Assembly (NCBI GenBank): GCA_900546665.1
Contig: URDY01000006.1
Coordinates: forward strand, 62,001-126,000
Reading direction: 5' to 3'
DNA length: 64,000 nucleotides
Source of the DNA: an uncultured Paraprevotella sp.
Lineage (GTDB): Bacteria; Bacteroidota; Bacteroidia; Bacteroidales; Bacteroidaceae
In this document: piece after piece, positions 17,273 to 26,483 of the stretch
How positions within the stretch are numbered: the first letter of the stretch is position 1
Layout of the letters: each line of letters opens with the position of its first letter
Notes under the pieces: model-generated
The model's input: only the letters and a program-made list of their open reading frames with translations
What the model was told of the DNA's origin: nothing
Databases searched by the model: none
Translations under genes and position numbers: made by a program

Positions 17273-19672
17273 TTATTTGATAATTATTTTCTTTTTTCCT
17301 ATGATGTAAATACCTTTTCTCGTAATATCATTGACTTTTCTTCCTTGCAGGTCATAAATGGTTTCTTGGCGGTTTATATTGGTTTCGTCATAGGGGATTT
17401 CGTTTATTCCGGTAGGATCAGTGACTTTTACCCGTATGGTGTCACAGGTGGCTATACCGTTTGAACTGTTGGACGACTCTATGATAAACTGCCATGTACC
17501 GGCTTCGGTCGGTGTTCCTGACAATGTCATCTGACAGAGTTTAGCGTTTCTCTCAAAAGAGAACTGTCGCGGCAGGTAAGAATAACTGCTGCCGTTTGGC
17601 CGGATTACTTTTCTGACTGCTGCACTTGTACAGTTGACATAATGCATGGTTAGAGGTTGGATACTATCTCCCAAATTGATTTCCTGGTCTTTCCGTGTGT
17701 CATCTAGCCAGGTGAATCGGGCTTGTGTGGCATCTGGCAAATAATAACCCAAGTGTGGCGGTTGGTTATATCCGGCATTTTGCCAAGTTATGGCCATTCG
17801 GTAAGTATGGTCATACATCAGGCATGGTACTCTTGCTGCAGTAAGCGTAGAGGTAGAAAATATATTCAAGGTTTGTTTGTCTTCATTGTTGTAGAATATC
17901 ATTTCTTCACGCCAGTCGCCAAACAGGTCTGCTGTGAGGCAAGGTGTACCTTTGGTTCCGTTGCAGGTTACGTTATATCCGTGTTCATAAACCTGCTTGT
18001 TGCCTATGAGGAGTCGCCCCACACCGTACTTCTCGAGATAAGGTTGGTTGTGGCGTGAAATATCTGCCAACAATTCTTCATATACATCACCATCCCAATA
18101 TATACGGAAGATAGTAGACATAGCACCGCCGACAATAGAACCATCAGTATTATACATATTGGCATCACCGAAATACCAGAATTCAGCCCCTCGCTTGTCC
18201 ATAACGTCGGCTACCATGCCTCGCGCTGTATCTCCGCCACCTTTTTTGTGTATCAGTAATTTACCTGTAGCTGCATCACAAATATGCATGCCGTAGGGTG
18301 GATCTTCATGAATCTGGAACACTTCCAGTCCGGGTCTGTCTGGCATCAAGTCGCCCATGTGGATTGCATCACCGTGACAGAGTCCTGTCGTCCAAAGTAA
18401 CGAACCGTCATGATCAATGGCGGCGGAACCATAGATGATTTCATCATATCCGTCCTGGTCTACGTCACCGACAGTCAGATTGTGGTTGCCTTGTCCGTAA
18501 GCGGTGAAAATTTCGGCTTCAGGATAAGTAGCTTGGTCATGTTCCCGGATTTCTTTAGTCTGGTCAGATCCGGTGGTCATGACTGTCTTTTTCGAAAGGC
18601 TGGCATGACGCCATCTTGTGCTGAGGGTTTTACCATCAAAATCCACTGCCCAGAGGTAAGCTCTTGTGTAATAACCGCGGCACATTACGGCACTGGCCTT
18701 ACCTTGCGGCCCATCCAAATAGGCTACCGTAGCCAGATAACGTTCTGAACGGTTACCGTAATCATCGCCCCAGATGTCCGTTCTTGATTCCGGCGCTCCA
18801 CCGACAAAGCAACCTCTGTTCGGGTTATAGTAAACGGTATGTATGGCTTGTCCTGTCATTCCGTCGAATACAGTCAGAAATTCCGGGCCTGTCATAACCT
18901 GACCGCCTGCATTGAGGTGTTCCTTAGTATTATCCGTTTGCCGGATTTTTTCATCTGTAGCAGCTTCGCTTACGTAGCGTCCGGTACCGTCAATAGTACC
19001 AGGGGCAGTCTTTACAATAAACTCGGCTTTGCCGTCGCCATCAAAGTCATAGAACAAGAATGGGACGTAATGGGCGCCCGAACGGATATTATGTCCCATG
19101 TCAATACGCCAAAGTTTGGTTCCGTCCATTTTATAGCAGTCGAAGATAGTAGGTCCGGTGAATCCGCCCTGTGAATTGTCGGCTTCTGCACTGGGATTCC
19201 ATTTGACTACAATTTCATATTCTCCGTCTGCATCAACATCGGCTACGGAACAATCGTTCGGTGAATAATAATAACTGACATCATGAAAGGTACCGTCTGC
19301 TGGTCGGTCAAGATGTACCTGCATGAATACGTCCTTCCATGGAGTGATTGCCTCGGTTGTATCTATGGGTTCACCATGTTGTTTGGTAATGATGCGATAG
19401 CTGCTTGAAGAACTTCCTTTTGTATCAAGATAGTTGGTTGAACTGTTGATGTCAGATCTGATTATCTCGCCGTCTTTCATGACATCAAAAGTAGTATAAT
19501 CATTATCAGTATCCAGCATTCTCCAACTTATCAGATAGTTGGTGCCTGATGTATTTTGAGGAATAGCTACGACATTACGGTTGAGTTTTTCCGTTCTCCA
19601 TTGTTGAGCTCCAGAAACGGCTGGGATGCAAGCCAGAGTGAGAGCAAGTATATGATTCTGAATCTTTTTCAT
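17273..19672 (-). CDS. PL11 rhamnogalacturonan lyase with a sorting-tail-like C-terminus
   Basis: Exported beta-elimination lyase for the rhamnogalacturonan-I backbone. An N-terminal FN3-like segment (TSGTNYLISWRMLD) is followed by an eight-bladed propeller rich in DxDxDGxxE calcium loops (DVDADGEYEIV, DFDGDGKAEFIV, DVDQDGYDEII), typical of YesW/YesX. After a beta-sandwich, the last 40 residues read IYDLQGRKV then KGIYIIGKK, resembling type IX secretion sorting domains. At 799 residues it is longer than plain PL11 because of these. It follows the carbohydrate-binding-like gene by 19 bp. Confidence 0.92.
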   Translation of the reverse strand: MKKIQNHILALTLACIPAVSGAQQWRTEKLNRNVVAIPQNTSGTNYLISWRMLDTDNDYTTFDVMKDGEIIRSDINSSTNYLDTKGSSSSSYRIITKQHGEPIDTTEAITPWKDVFMQVHLDRPADGTFHDVSYYYSPNDCSVADVDADGEYEIVVKWNPSAEADNSQGGFTGPTIFDCYKMDGTKLWRIDMGHNIRSGAHYVPFLFYDFDGDGKAEFIVKTAPGTIDGTGRYVSEAATDEKIRQTDNTKEHLNAGGQVMTGPEFLTVFDGMTGQAIHTVYYNPNRGCFVGGAPESRTDIWGDDYGNRSERYLATVAYLDGPQGKASAVMCRGYYTRAYLWAVDFDGKTLSTRWRHASLSKKTVMTTGSDQTKEIREHDQATYPEAEIFTAYGQGNHNLTVGDVDQDGYDEIIYGSAAIDHDGSLLWTTGLCHGDAIHMGDLMPDRPGLEVFQIHEDPPYGMHICDAATGKLLIHKKGGGDTARGMVADVMDKRGAEFWYFGDANMYNTDGSIVGGAMSTIFRIYWDGDVYEELLADISRHNQPYLEKYGVGRLLIGNKQVYEHGYNVTCNGTKGTPCLTADLFGDWREEMIFYNNEDKQTLNIFSTSTLTAARVPCLMYDHTYRMAITWQNAGYNQPPHLGYYLPDATQARFTWLDDTRKDQEINLGDSIQPLTMHYVNCTSAAVRKVIRPNGSSYSYLPRQFSFERNAKLCQMTLSGTPTEAGTWQFIIESSNSSNGIATCDTIRVKVTDPTGINEIPYDETNINRQETIYDLQGRKVNDITRKGIYIIGKKKIIIK

Positions 19673-19691
19673 ATTTTATATTTTTAATATA

Positions 19692-21056
19692 TTATAGTTG
19701 ATGATTAGGATTTTCTGTACCATAATAAGTCAGTGACCAGTTATCGAATATCACCCAGTCTCGTCTGAGCGTGATGTTTTTTCTTATTCCTATGCGTAGT
19801 TTGCCATTGGTGATATGCAGGATAATGCTGTTTTCTTTGTATCTTCCAGCCGAGAAATAAGTACCTGCTGCTGCCATACCGTTGGGAATATAATAGCTTC
19901 CGGTCAGAATTTCACCACTGGTACCGAGTGGCTTGTCTGTAGCTTCGTTAAAGATACTTTGCAGTTTTTGGGTAGCTGTATTTCCGCCAGTAGTAGCATA
20001 CAATTCAGCATACATGTAGTTGTCTTCGTTTTCCTGTTTGTGTGTGATGGCTTCTTCCGGTAGTCCGGCACGGTAAAAGCCTTGAACATTCAGTTTATAA
20101 TATCCTTCCGGCAGGTTTTTCAGGTCCTGATAGTAATCAAAGTTAGTATTGAAAAATTCAGCATTCTGTACATTTTCCGAAACGTTGGTACCCGGGATAG
20201 ATCCGCTCCAGCCGTCATTATTGTTGTTGTCGTATCCTGGATTGGTGATAAACAAATTCGTAACATCGATCGGATTGTCTACGCTGGCATCACCTATATA
20301 GTCTTCCAGCAGTTTGTATGTCACACTGCTTATGGCTGCATTAAGTTCGTCTAACGTGCTTTCAGTATTATTGTATACAGTCTGTTCTTCAGTTACATCC
20401 TTGCCTTTTTGTGATGCTTCGGTCAGTAAGTCTTTCAGTGCCTGGGCTGTATTGTAGGTTTCTACATCCTGTTGGTATTGTTCATAGGCTGCCGGCGTTG
20501 CTATACACCATTCTGTGAGATAGATGTGTTCGCCCGGCTCTTCTGCTTCCATCAGGATGGAAGCCAATACAGTACGTGTACTGTCTTCAAACAGGTCAAG
20601 TCCCAGCATGGCATCAGGATAATTATCCTGATTATATATGGGATTAGGTGCGGATACTTTCAGTTTGAATGTTTTGTCACCCGACGGAACAATCTGCCAG
20701 TAATGGTCTTCCTGTGAAATTCCGTCTACGTATAGGGCACCGTTAGTGGTGATATATGGAGTCATCCATTGTTGTTTAACTATGGAATAATTGGTCATGC
20801 TGACAATTTGACCATCAGTGCCATCACTGCCGGCGTAGTTTTCGAACCGACATTTCAGACCGGTGTTTCCTATACTGCCTTGTGTTCCCCAGGCATTTCC
20901 TTCTGTATAAAATCTGTTGGCTTCTACATTGAACAGGTAGCATTCCTGTCCGGTTACAAATTCTGATGCCTCCAGTTCCGGTTTAGGCCATACTTGGGCA
21001 TGGCCTTCGGCATATAGCATCATGCCGGTTGCAAGTAACGTGAATAATCGTTTCAT
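19692..21056 (-). CDS. Exported protein of unknown function, probably carbohydrate-binding
   Basis: First gene of the enzyme operon. A signal peptide starting MKRLFTLLATGMMLYA supports the start at 21056 rather than 24 codons upstream. Residues 20-190 look like a beta-rich ricin/lectin-type region (CYLFNVEANRFYTEG, ALYVDGISQEDHYWQI), then a short helical linker (about 195-260), then a jelly-roll-like domain (NPGYDNNNNDGWSG, LPEGYYKLNVQGFYRAG, WVIFDNWSLTYYG). I see no catalytic motif. The position upstream of PL11 suggests glycan capture at the surface, filling a role SusD would have elsewhere; that is inference. Confidence 0.6.
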   Translation of the reverse strand: MKRLFTLLATGMMLYAEGHAQVWPKPELEASEFVTGQECYLFNVEANRFYTEGNAWGTQGSIGNTGLKCRFENYAGSDGTDGQIVSMTNYSIVKQQWMTPYITTNGALYVDGISQEDHYWQIVPSGDKTFKLKVSAPNPIYNQDNYPDAMLGLDLFEDSTRTVLASILMEAEEPGEHIYLTEWCIATPAAYEQYQQDVETYNTAQALKDLLTEASQKGKDVTEEQTVYNNTESTLDELNAAISSVTYKLLEDYIGDASVDNPIDVTNLFITNPGYDNNNNDGWSGSIPGTNVSENVQNAEFFNTNFDYYQDLKNLPEGYYKLNVQGFYRAGLPEEAITHKQENEDNYMYAELYATTGGNTATQKLQSIFNEATDKPLGTSGEILTGSYYIPNGMAAAGTYFSAGRYKENSIILHITNGKLRIGIRKNITLRRDWVIFDNWSLTYYGTENPNHQL

Positions 21057-21176
21057 AAGCGGAATATTTATTAGTGGTTTTCCAATTTTTCGTTTCTTCA
21101 ACGAAGATAGTATAGAAACCTTTCTCATCAGAAATATCCCTGTTACGAAACGCGTAAACTATGGTGTGTCAGTTGG

Positions 21177-21218
21177 TTTGAAACATTTGTATACCTGATT
21201 TGAAACAAATGTATACCT
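21177..21218 (-). promoter_or_regulatory. 22-bp-period direct repeat, probable operator of the lyase operon
   Basis: Two 20-bp units (21177-21196 and 21199-21218) that differ at only two central bases: TTTGAAACAttTGTATACCT and TTTGAAACAaaTGTATACCT. They fill the gap immediately after the regulator gene and 120 bp before the operon's first gene. Direct repeats on one helix face are the usual target of AraC-type domains, so the adjacent regulator is the likely binder. Confidence 0.65.
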
Positions 21219-23963
21219 TTATGTCTTTGCTTTTTCGTTAGGCTCCTGGTTGAAATCCTTAGGTAATACTCCGAATTTTTCCCTGAAACATTTTGAAAAA
21301 TATTTTGGAGAGGAGAATCCTACTTTTCTGGCAATATCCGAAATGGTTGCATGGCTATCCTGACGAAGCAGAGTTGCTGCTTTCTTAAGTCTGATGTCAC
21401 GTATAAAATCGGTCGGGCTTTGCCCGGTCAGTTCTTGTAATCTACGGTAGAATGTACTGCGGCTCATGCACATGTCTGTACTCAGGGTTTCTACATTATA
21501 GTCAGTCCGACTCAAGTTTTCTTCCACTTTGGCAATAGCTTTCCTTATAAACTCATCGTTCCAGTGATCAGAAGAGATATCTTCTCTTTTCAGTTCAATT
21601 TCATCCAGTTTTACGTGACGTCGTCTTTGGATCAGACGATGGAGTAGGCTGATACGTTGTTCCATTCGCCATATTCCTCCAATAGTCAGTATGATAATTG
21701 CGGCATACAACAGCCGTGCCCACCACGTTTCGTACCAGTGTGGCAGACTGATAATAGTCAGGATGGTGGCAGGTTCTCCCCAACATCCGTTCCGGTCAGT
21801 AGCCATGACTTCCAATTGGTAATGACCTTTAGGAAGGTGATTGAAGTAGAGTGTGTTTTGTCCCACATCGCCATATATCCAGTCTGTGTGGAGACCTTTG
21901 AGTTTATAGGCAAAAACAATTTTGTCCGTAGCTGTATGGTTAAGCGTAGTCAGATACAGGTTCAGTGTGGTGTGGTCTGGATTAAGCTTGATTTCCTTTG
22001 TCTGTCGTCCTATAATCTGTTTACAACCATCGATCAGGCAGGCAGAAACCATTGGTTGTACAAGAGTGCCGGCCTGATTCAATGCAGCGGATGATTCTAT
22101 CAGACAGATTGCACCGGCTCCGTTAATACAAAGGTGTGAAGCATCTGTATTTTCAATGCCATAGAAATAATCTACTTTGATTTGCGGATCTGCAGCTGAA
22201 ATAATTCGAAATGCCATGGTGTTTGGATTACATTCTACAATTTTCTGGTCACTGACCGTCCAAACATGGCCCATTCCGTCTACGGTGATATCACGGAGAG
22301 GCGCTTCATTTCTGTTGTGAAGAAAATCAACGCGTTTCATTTGCCGGTCTGATGGGAAATAATGATATACGTTTCCATTGAGCGCAGTCAGCCATACGGT
22401 GCCGTCCGGACTGGCTGCCAGTGCGGTAAAATGCTCTTCAGGTTGTTGGGGCTGGAGTATGTCACCTTGCTTTGTAATGATCCGGAGACCTTTTTCCTCG
22501 AAAATCAGATAAAGATTACCGTTGGTGGTGACAGTCATGTCGATGGGATGACTTGGCAACGTGGCAATTTGTTTCATTTGTCCTCCTGCTATGGTGTAGC
22601 GGTATAGGTAAGTCTGGGTTGCTATATAAAGGTGTCCCTGATTATCATCAACAATATGACGGATAGACTGTCCGTTTGGAACATTCGTCAGTGTATGGTG
22701 CTCAATCGTTCCTTGGTTCTGTTGTATCCGATAGAGAGTCTGTCCGTGTGATCCCCACAGCCCTTTCCCTTCTGAACTGTTTTTTTGAATGCAACGATCT
22801 GTTTTCCAATCAGTAAATTTCAGGCTCTGGTCTTTGGTATGAAAAAGAGAAAGTCCCATTCTTCCTTGCCATATCCAGATGAAGTCATTGTCAATAATGC
22901 TACGGTCTGCCAGAAGTGGGTAACCGGTGAGGGCTGTCATGGCAGGAATGTCGAGTCTCGTAATACGTTCTTTCACAGGACAAATAATAAAAGTGTGTGG
23001 CGTATATCCTGCAACATAGATGCAGCCGTCACGGTCTTCCAGCATCTGATCGATGATTTTCTTCCCTTTCGGCAGGAATTTGTCCGTGTCAAACCGCTTA
23101 AGACGGCCGTCTGCAATGGAATAGGCATACAGATCATCCGGTGTGGACATCCAAAGCAATCCCTGATGTTTGTCACGAATAAGGTCAAAGCCGCGTTGGC
23201 GTCCGTAAGAGTTTTGTGTAGCCTCCTGAACCTCAGTCTGGCATTTCTTTTCTTTAAGATGCATTTTGATGATACCATCGCCCCATGTCGCCAGCCAGTA
23301 ACATTGGTTTTCTTCATCTTCTACCATTTGTGTAGGCCATGAAAGACGGTTCCATTCCATGGGAAGAAAATTTTCCGTATTTTTGTCTTTTATCAGTATT
23401 CCGCCTTGCCATTGAAGAGCGAAAAGCCTTCCCCCATGATCTTCGAAGAATCGAGTGACACTGCGTATTTCCCCTTTGTATACAGATGGAAAGGTGCGTA
23501 TGATACTAAGATCTGTTCCTAGTTTAATGATACTTCGGTCTGTTCCTATCCATGTCGTTCCCTTGGAATCCGTAAACAGAGCTTCTATTCTGATACTGTC
23601 GATTGTAGTTTGTGTGATAGTATAATTTTGTTTGTTGATGAGAAAAAGTCCTTCTGGTGTTCCTGCCAGAATTTGGCCGTTTCGCATCTCAGTGATACAG
23701 AGTATGTGGTTAGCTTTGGCGTTACAGCCTATATCCGAAGGTCGGAAAACGTCTATCTGATAACCGTTGTCACGATAAAGTCCACCTCTCTCCGTACCAT
23801 ACCACATATAGCCTTCGGAGTCCTGAATAAGACAATGTATGGTAGCTGTGGGTAATTGCTGTTGGGTTGGTAATGTAAGTAGACTGAAATTCTGTGTCCG
23901 GGCAGAAAGAGAGCAGAATAGGGAAAGGGTCAGGGCGAGAATATATTTTACTGCGTTTTTCAT
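21219..23963 (-). CDS. Transmembrane sensor-regulator: propeller, Y_Y_Y and AraC domain, no kinase
   Basis: A 914-residue regulator laid out like a hybrid two-component system but without histidine kinase or receiver parts. Signal peptide; about residues 25-650 are repeated propeller blades (DSEGYMWYGTERGGLY, DSKGTTWIGTDRS, DNQGHLYIATQTY); Y_Y_Y-like beta domain to about 740 (FAYKLKGLHTDWIYG); one membrane helix (about 745-764); then a C-terminal AraC HTH (RSTFYRRLQELTGQSPTDFI, VGFSSPKYFSKCFREKFG). It presumably senses an oligosaccharide in the periplasm and binds DNA directly. Encoded just upstream of the operon and the direct repeat at 21177-21218, which is its likely target. Confidence 0.88.
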   Translation of the reverse strand: MKNAVKYILALTLSLFCSLSARTQNFSLLTLPTQQQLPTATIHCLIQDSEGYMWYGTERGGLYRDNGYQIDVFRPSDIGCNAKANHILCITEMRNGQILAGTPEGLFLINKQNYTITQTTIDSIRIEALFTDSKGTTWIGTDRSIIKLGTDLSIIRTFPSVYKGEIRSVTRFFEDHGGRLFALQWQGGILIKDKNTENFLPMEWNRLSWPTQMVEDEENQCYWLATWGDGIIKMHLKEKKCQTEVQEATQNSYGRQRGFDLIRDKHQGLLWMSTPDDLYAYSIADGRLKRFDTDKFLPKGKKIIDQMLEDRDGCIYVAGYTPHTFIICPVKERITRLDIPAMTALTGYPLLADRSIIDNDFIWIWQGRMGLSLFHTKDQSLKFTDWKTDRCIQKNSSEGKGLWGSHGQTLYRIQQNQGTIEHHTLTNVPNGQSIRHIVDDNQGHLYIATQTYLYRYTIAGGQMKQIATLPSHPIDMTVTTNGNLYLIFEEKGLRIITKQGDILQPQQPEEHFTALAASPDGTVWLTALNGNVYHYFPSDRQMKRVDFLHNRNEAPLRDITVDGMGHVWTVSDQKIVECNPNTMAFRIISAADPQIKVDYFYGIENTDASHLCINGAGAICLIESSAALNQAGTLVQPMVSACLIDGCKQIIGRQTKEIKLNPDHTTLNLYLTTLNHTATDKIVFAYKLKGLHTDWIYGDVGQNTLYFNHLPKGHYQLEVMATDRNGCWGEPATILTIISLPHWYETWWARLLYAAIIILTIGGIWRMEQRISLLHRLIQRRRHVKLDEIELKREDISSDHWNDEFIRKAIAKVEENLSRTDYNVETLSTDMCMSRSTFYRRLQELTGQSPTDFIRDIRLKKAATLLRQDSHATISDIARKVGFSSPKYFSKCFREKFGVLPKDFNQEPNEKAKT

Positions 23964-24184
23964 TTTATGGATTTCTTTTGCTTGAAAAGTGTGGATAAAG
24001 ATAGTAAAATTTAGTGTAAAAACAGCAATGTGACGCTATATGATATGTTTAAGTCATTGAATTTGATACCACTCGTGTCACCGGGTTACAGTATTGGAAC
24101 TGTTTCCTGCTCTTTAATATTGGCATGTGATGCAGTTGTGAGCTATTCTTGTTTGATATAAGTTATAGTTTAGGAGATTTCCTT

Positions 24185-24970
24185 TTATTGGTTTTCTTTA
24201 TGCTGTAGCCTATATTCTTTAGGTGAAAGGCCAACATGCGATTTAAAGAATTTCCTGAAAGTGAATTGTTCTGGAAAATGAAGTTCAGCAGCAATTTCTT
24301 TGATATTCATTCCTGATTTCTTCAGTAGTAGTTTGGCATTTATCACAGTGATGTCAGCAATCCACTCCGATGGCGTTTTGTTTGTTTCATTTTTGATGAT
24401 TCTGGTAAAATGGCTTAAGGATAGCTTGACTTCATTGGCATAAAACCCTACATTTCTTTGGGTCTTATAATTCAGATTTAGGGAATAGATAAACTTGAAA
24501 GCAATGGCTTTGTTTTTCCCTACAGATATGGGAGATAGTGTTTTTTGGTTATAAAACAGATGAAAAAATTCCAGCATGGTAGCTTGCTCGTTCAGATGAA
24601 TGATTTGTTTCAGTATAATTTGTTCGTCTGCATTTGAAACTTTTTTCAGGTATTCTTTTTTAGTCTCAATCAGATTTTTTCTTTTAAGAAAAATGTCAAT
24701 ATATTCTTCATCTAATTTCATGCATGGCGTATTGTATAACCTGAAATTGACAATGATGTCAAACATGTTTTTTATGATTTGATAGAAAACTTCTGCATTA
24801 TCCAGAATGGCTGATTCCGTATAGTCCTTGCTGCGTGACAGCTCATAAATTACGATGATGGGGGAGGAAATACACAGTATGTCTTTTTCAATATGGAATA
24901 ATTCTCCGTTGATCAAGACTTCACGTGTTCCGTTCGTGCAAAGTATCAGGCCTGTATTTTCTCCAAACAT
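24185..24970 (-). CDS. AraC-family transcriptional regulator
   Basis: A 261-residue protein with a cupin-like N-terminal half (LINGELFHIEKDILCISSP) and a C-terminal double helix-turn-helix (SLSHFTRIIKNETNKTPSEW, then EIAAELHFPEQFTFRKFFK and GLSPKEYR). It is transcribed divergently from the efflux operon that starts at 25182, with 211 bp between, so control of that operon is likely but unproven. No signal peptide. Confidence 0.88.
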   Translation of the reverse strand: MFGENTGLILCTNGTREVLINGELFHIEKDILCISSPIIVIYELSRSKDYTESAILDNAEVFYQIIKNMFDIIVNFRLYNTPCMKLDEEYIDIFLKRKNLIETKKEYLKKVSNADEQIILKQIIHLNEQATMLEFFHLFYNQKTLSPISVGKNKAIAFKFIYSLNLNYKTQRNVGFYANEVKLSLSHFTRIIKNETNKTPSEWIADITVINAKLLLKKSGMNIKEIAAELHFPEQFTFRKFFKSHVGLSPKEYRLQHKENQ

Positions 24971-25087
24971 AGTTCAGTTATTTTTTATGGTCTAAAATTA
25001 GTCAATAATTTCACATGTAAATCATGTTCCGAACATTTTTATGCTTTAAAAAAAGTCGAATTTGCTCAATATTTGCAATATTCTAAC

Positions 25088-25119
25088 ATTGACTGCATTT
25101 TGTTTCTTTTTTATCTTTG
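25088..25119 (+). promoter_or_regulatory. Promoter of the efflux operon
   Basis: ATTG (25088-25091) and TATCTTTG (25112-25119) are 20 bp apart, matching the Bacteroidales TTTG-N19-21-TAnnTTTG pattern except one base. A strong ribosome binding site AGGAGG at 25169-25174 precedes the start at 25182. Confidence 0.6.
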
Positions 25120-25181
25120 ATATTGTAACCAGATGTGTTACAATGATATATGGTATAATAAAAAATACAGGAGGAACATAG

Positions 25182-26471
25182 ATGAGAAATTTCAGGGCAA
25201 TTTTGGGGGTAGCCGTGATGTTGTTGTCTGTTTCGGCTGATGCGCAGCTTACATTGGATGAATGTCAGCAGATGGCCAGCGACAATTATCCTCTTTTGCA
25301 AAAATACGATCTTGTTAGACAGACGACAGAGTACACCATAAAAAATATTCAACGTGGTTATTGGCCGCAACTTTCTTTGGGTGGACAAGTATCCTATCAG
25401 TCCGAAGTTACCGATCTGCCTGATGTTCTTAGCCATCTGTTGTCAGAGAGTAGTCCTAATTACAAAGGAATGGCTAAAGACCAGTATCAGATAGCTTTGG
25501 ATCTGAATCAGGTGATTTGGGATGGTGGCCATATCAAGGCGCGTCGGGATTTGGCGGCTTCTGATGCTGAAGTGCAGGTAGCTCAGGCAGATGTGGAGAT
25601 GTATGCCATACGCAGTCGTGTGAATGAATTATTTTTTGGTATTCTTCTTTTGGATGAAAAGATAAGGTTAAATGAAACATTACAGACCTTATTGCTGGAT
25701 AATTGTCGGATGCTGGAAACCAGAAAGATGCATGGGACAGCCATGGAATCAGATGTAGACGTCATGCGGGCAGAATATTTGGAAGCCAGGCAGGATCTTA
25801 CAGCTTTAAGATCCATGCGAAAGAGCTACCGTCAGATGTTGGCTATTTTTATAGGAAAGGATACTGCGTCAGTCATTAACTTGCAAAAACCTGCTGCATC
25901 TTTGCCTCAGACTTTTGATAACCGGCGTCCGGAGCTTAATCTGTATGCCATGCAGATGCAGCAGACAGAAGCACAGAGTCATTTGTTGAATGTCGGTCTT
26001 CGTCCGAAACTGAGTCTTTTTGCACAAGGAGTTTACGGTTATCCCGGGTATGATATGTTTGACAGTATGTTCGATCACGACTTGAAGTTGAATGGAATCG
26101 TCGGTATCAGGTTTTCATGGAATATAGGTCGGCTGTATACATTCAAGACGGATAAACACAAATTGGAATTAACCCGTAAACAGATAGAGACGGCCCGTGA
26201 GATTTTTCTTTTTAACAATAATCTGCAATCAGTCCGGGAAAGAGAAACTGTTAACCAATATCATCAGATGATGGAAGAAGATTCTGATATTATCCGGTTA
26301 CGTACTTCTGTACGTCAGGCAGCTGAGGCCAAATTGCAACATGGGGTTATTGGAGTGAACGATCTGTTACAGGAAATTACCAAGGAAAATCGGGCACGCA
26401 TAGACCATTCATTGCATGAAATGGAAATGTTGAAGAATATATATGAATTAAAGCATACAATTAATCAGTAA
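25182..26471 (+). CDS. TolC-family outer-membrane efflux protein
   Basis: Outer-membrane channel of a tripartite exporter. Signal peptide (MRNFRAILGVAVMLLSVSADA), then the paired long-helix repeats of OEP proteins: LTLDECQQMASDNYPLLQKY at the start and alpha-helical coiled-coil segments around residues 100-200 and 320-400. Length is 429 residues, normal. First gene of a six-gene operon, followed by the adaptor after 12 bp. Confidence 0.93.
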   Translation: MRNFRAILGVAVMLLSVSADAQLTLDECQQMASDNYPLLQKYDLVRQTTEYTIKNIQRGYWPQLSLGGQVSYQSEVTDLPDVLSHLLSESSPNYKGMAKDQYQIALDLNQVIWDGGHIKARRDLAASDAEVQVAQADVEMYAIRSRVNELFFGILLLDEKIRLNETLQTLLLDNCRMLETRKMHGTAMESDVDVMRAEYLEARQDLTALRSMRKSYRQMLAIFIGKDTASVINLQKPAASLPQTFDNRRPELNLYAMQMQQTEAQSHLLNVGLRPKLSLFAQGVYGYPGYDMFDSMFDHDLKLNGIVGIRFSWNIGRLYTFKTDKHKLELTRKQIETAREIFLFNNNLQSVRERETVNQYHQMMEEDSDIIRLRTSVRQAAEAKLQHGVIGVNDLLQEITKENRARIDHSLHEMEMLKNIYELKHTINQ

Positions 26472-26483
26472 AGACTGGAAAAT

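Noticed and set aside
22785..23342. Plus-strand ORF of 185 codons inside the regulator gene
   Set aside because: It lies antisense to a continuous 914-residue protein with recognisable domains.
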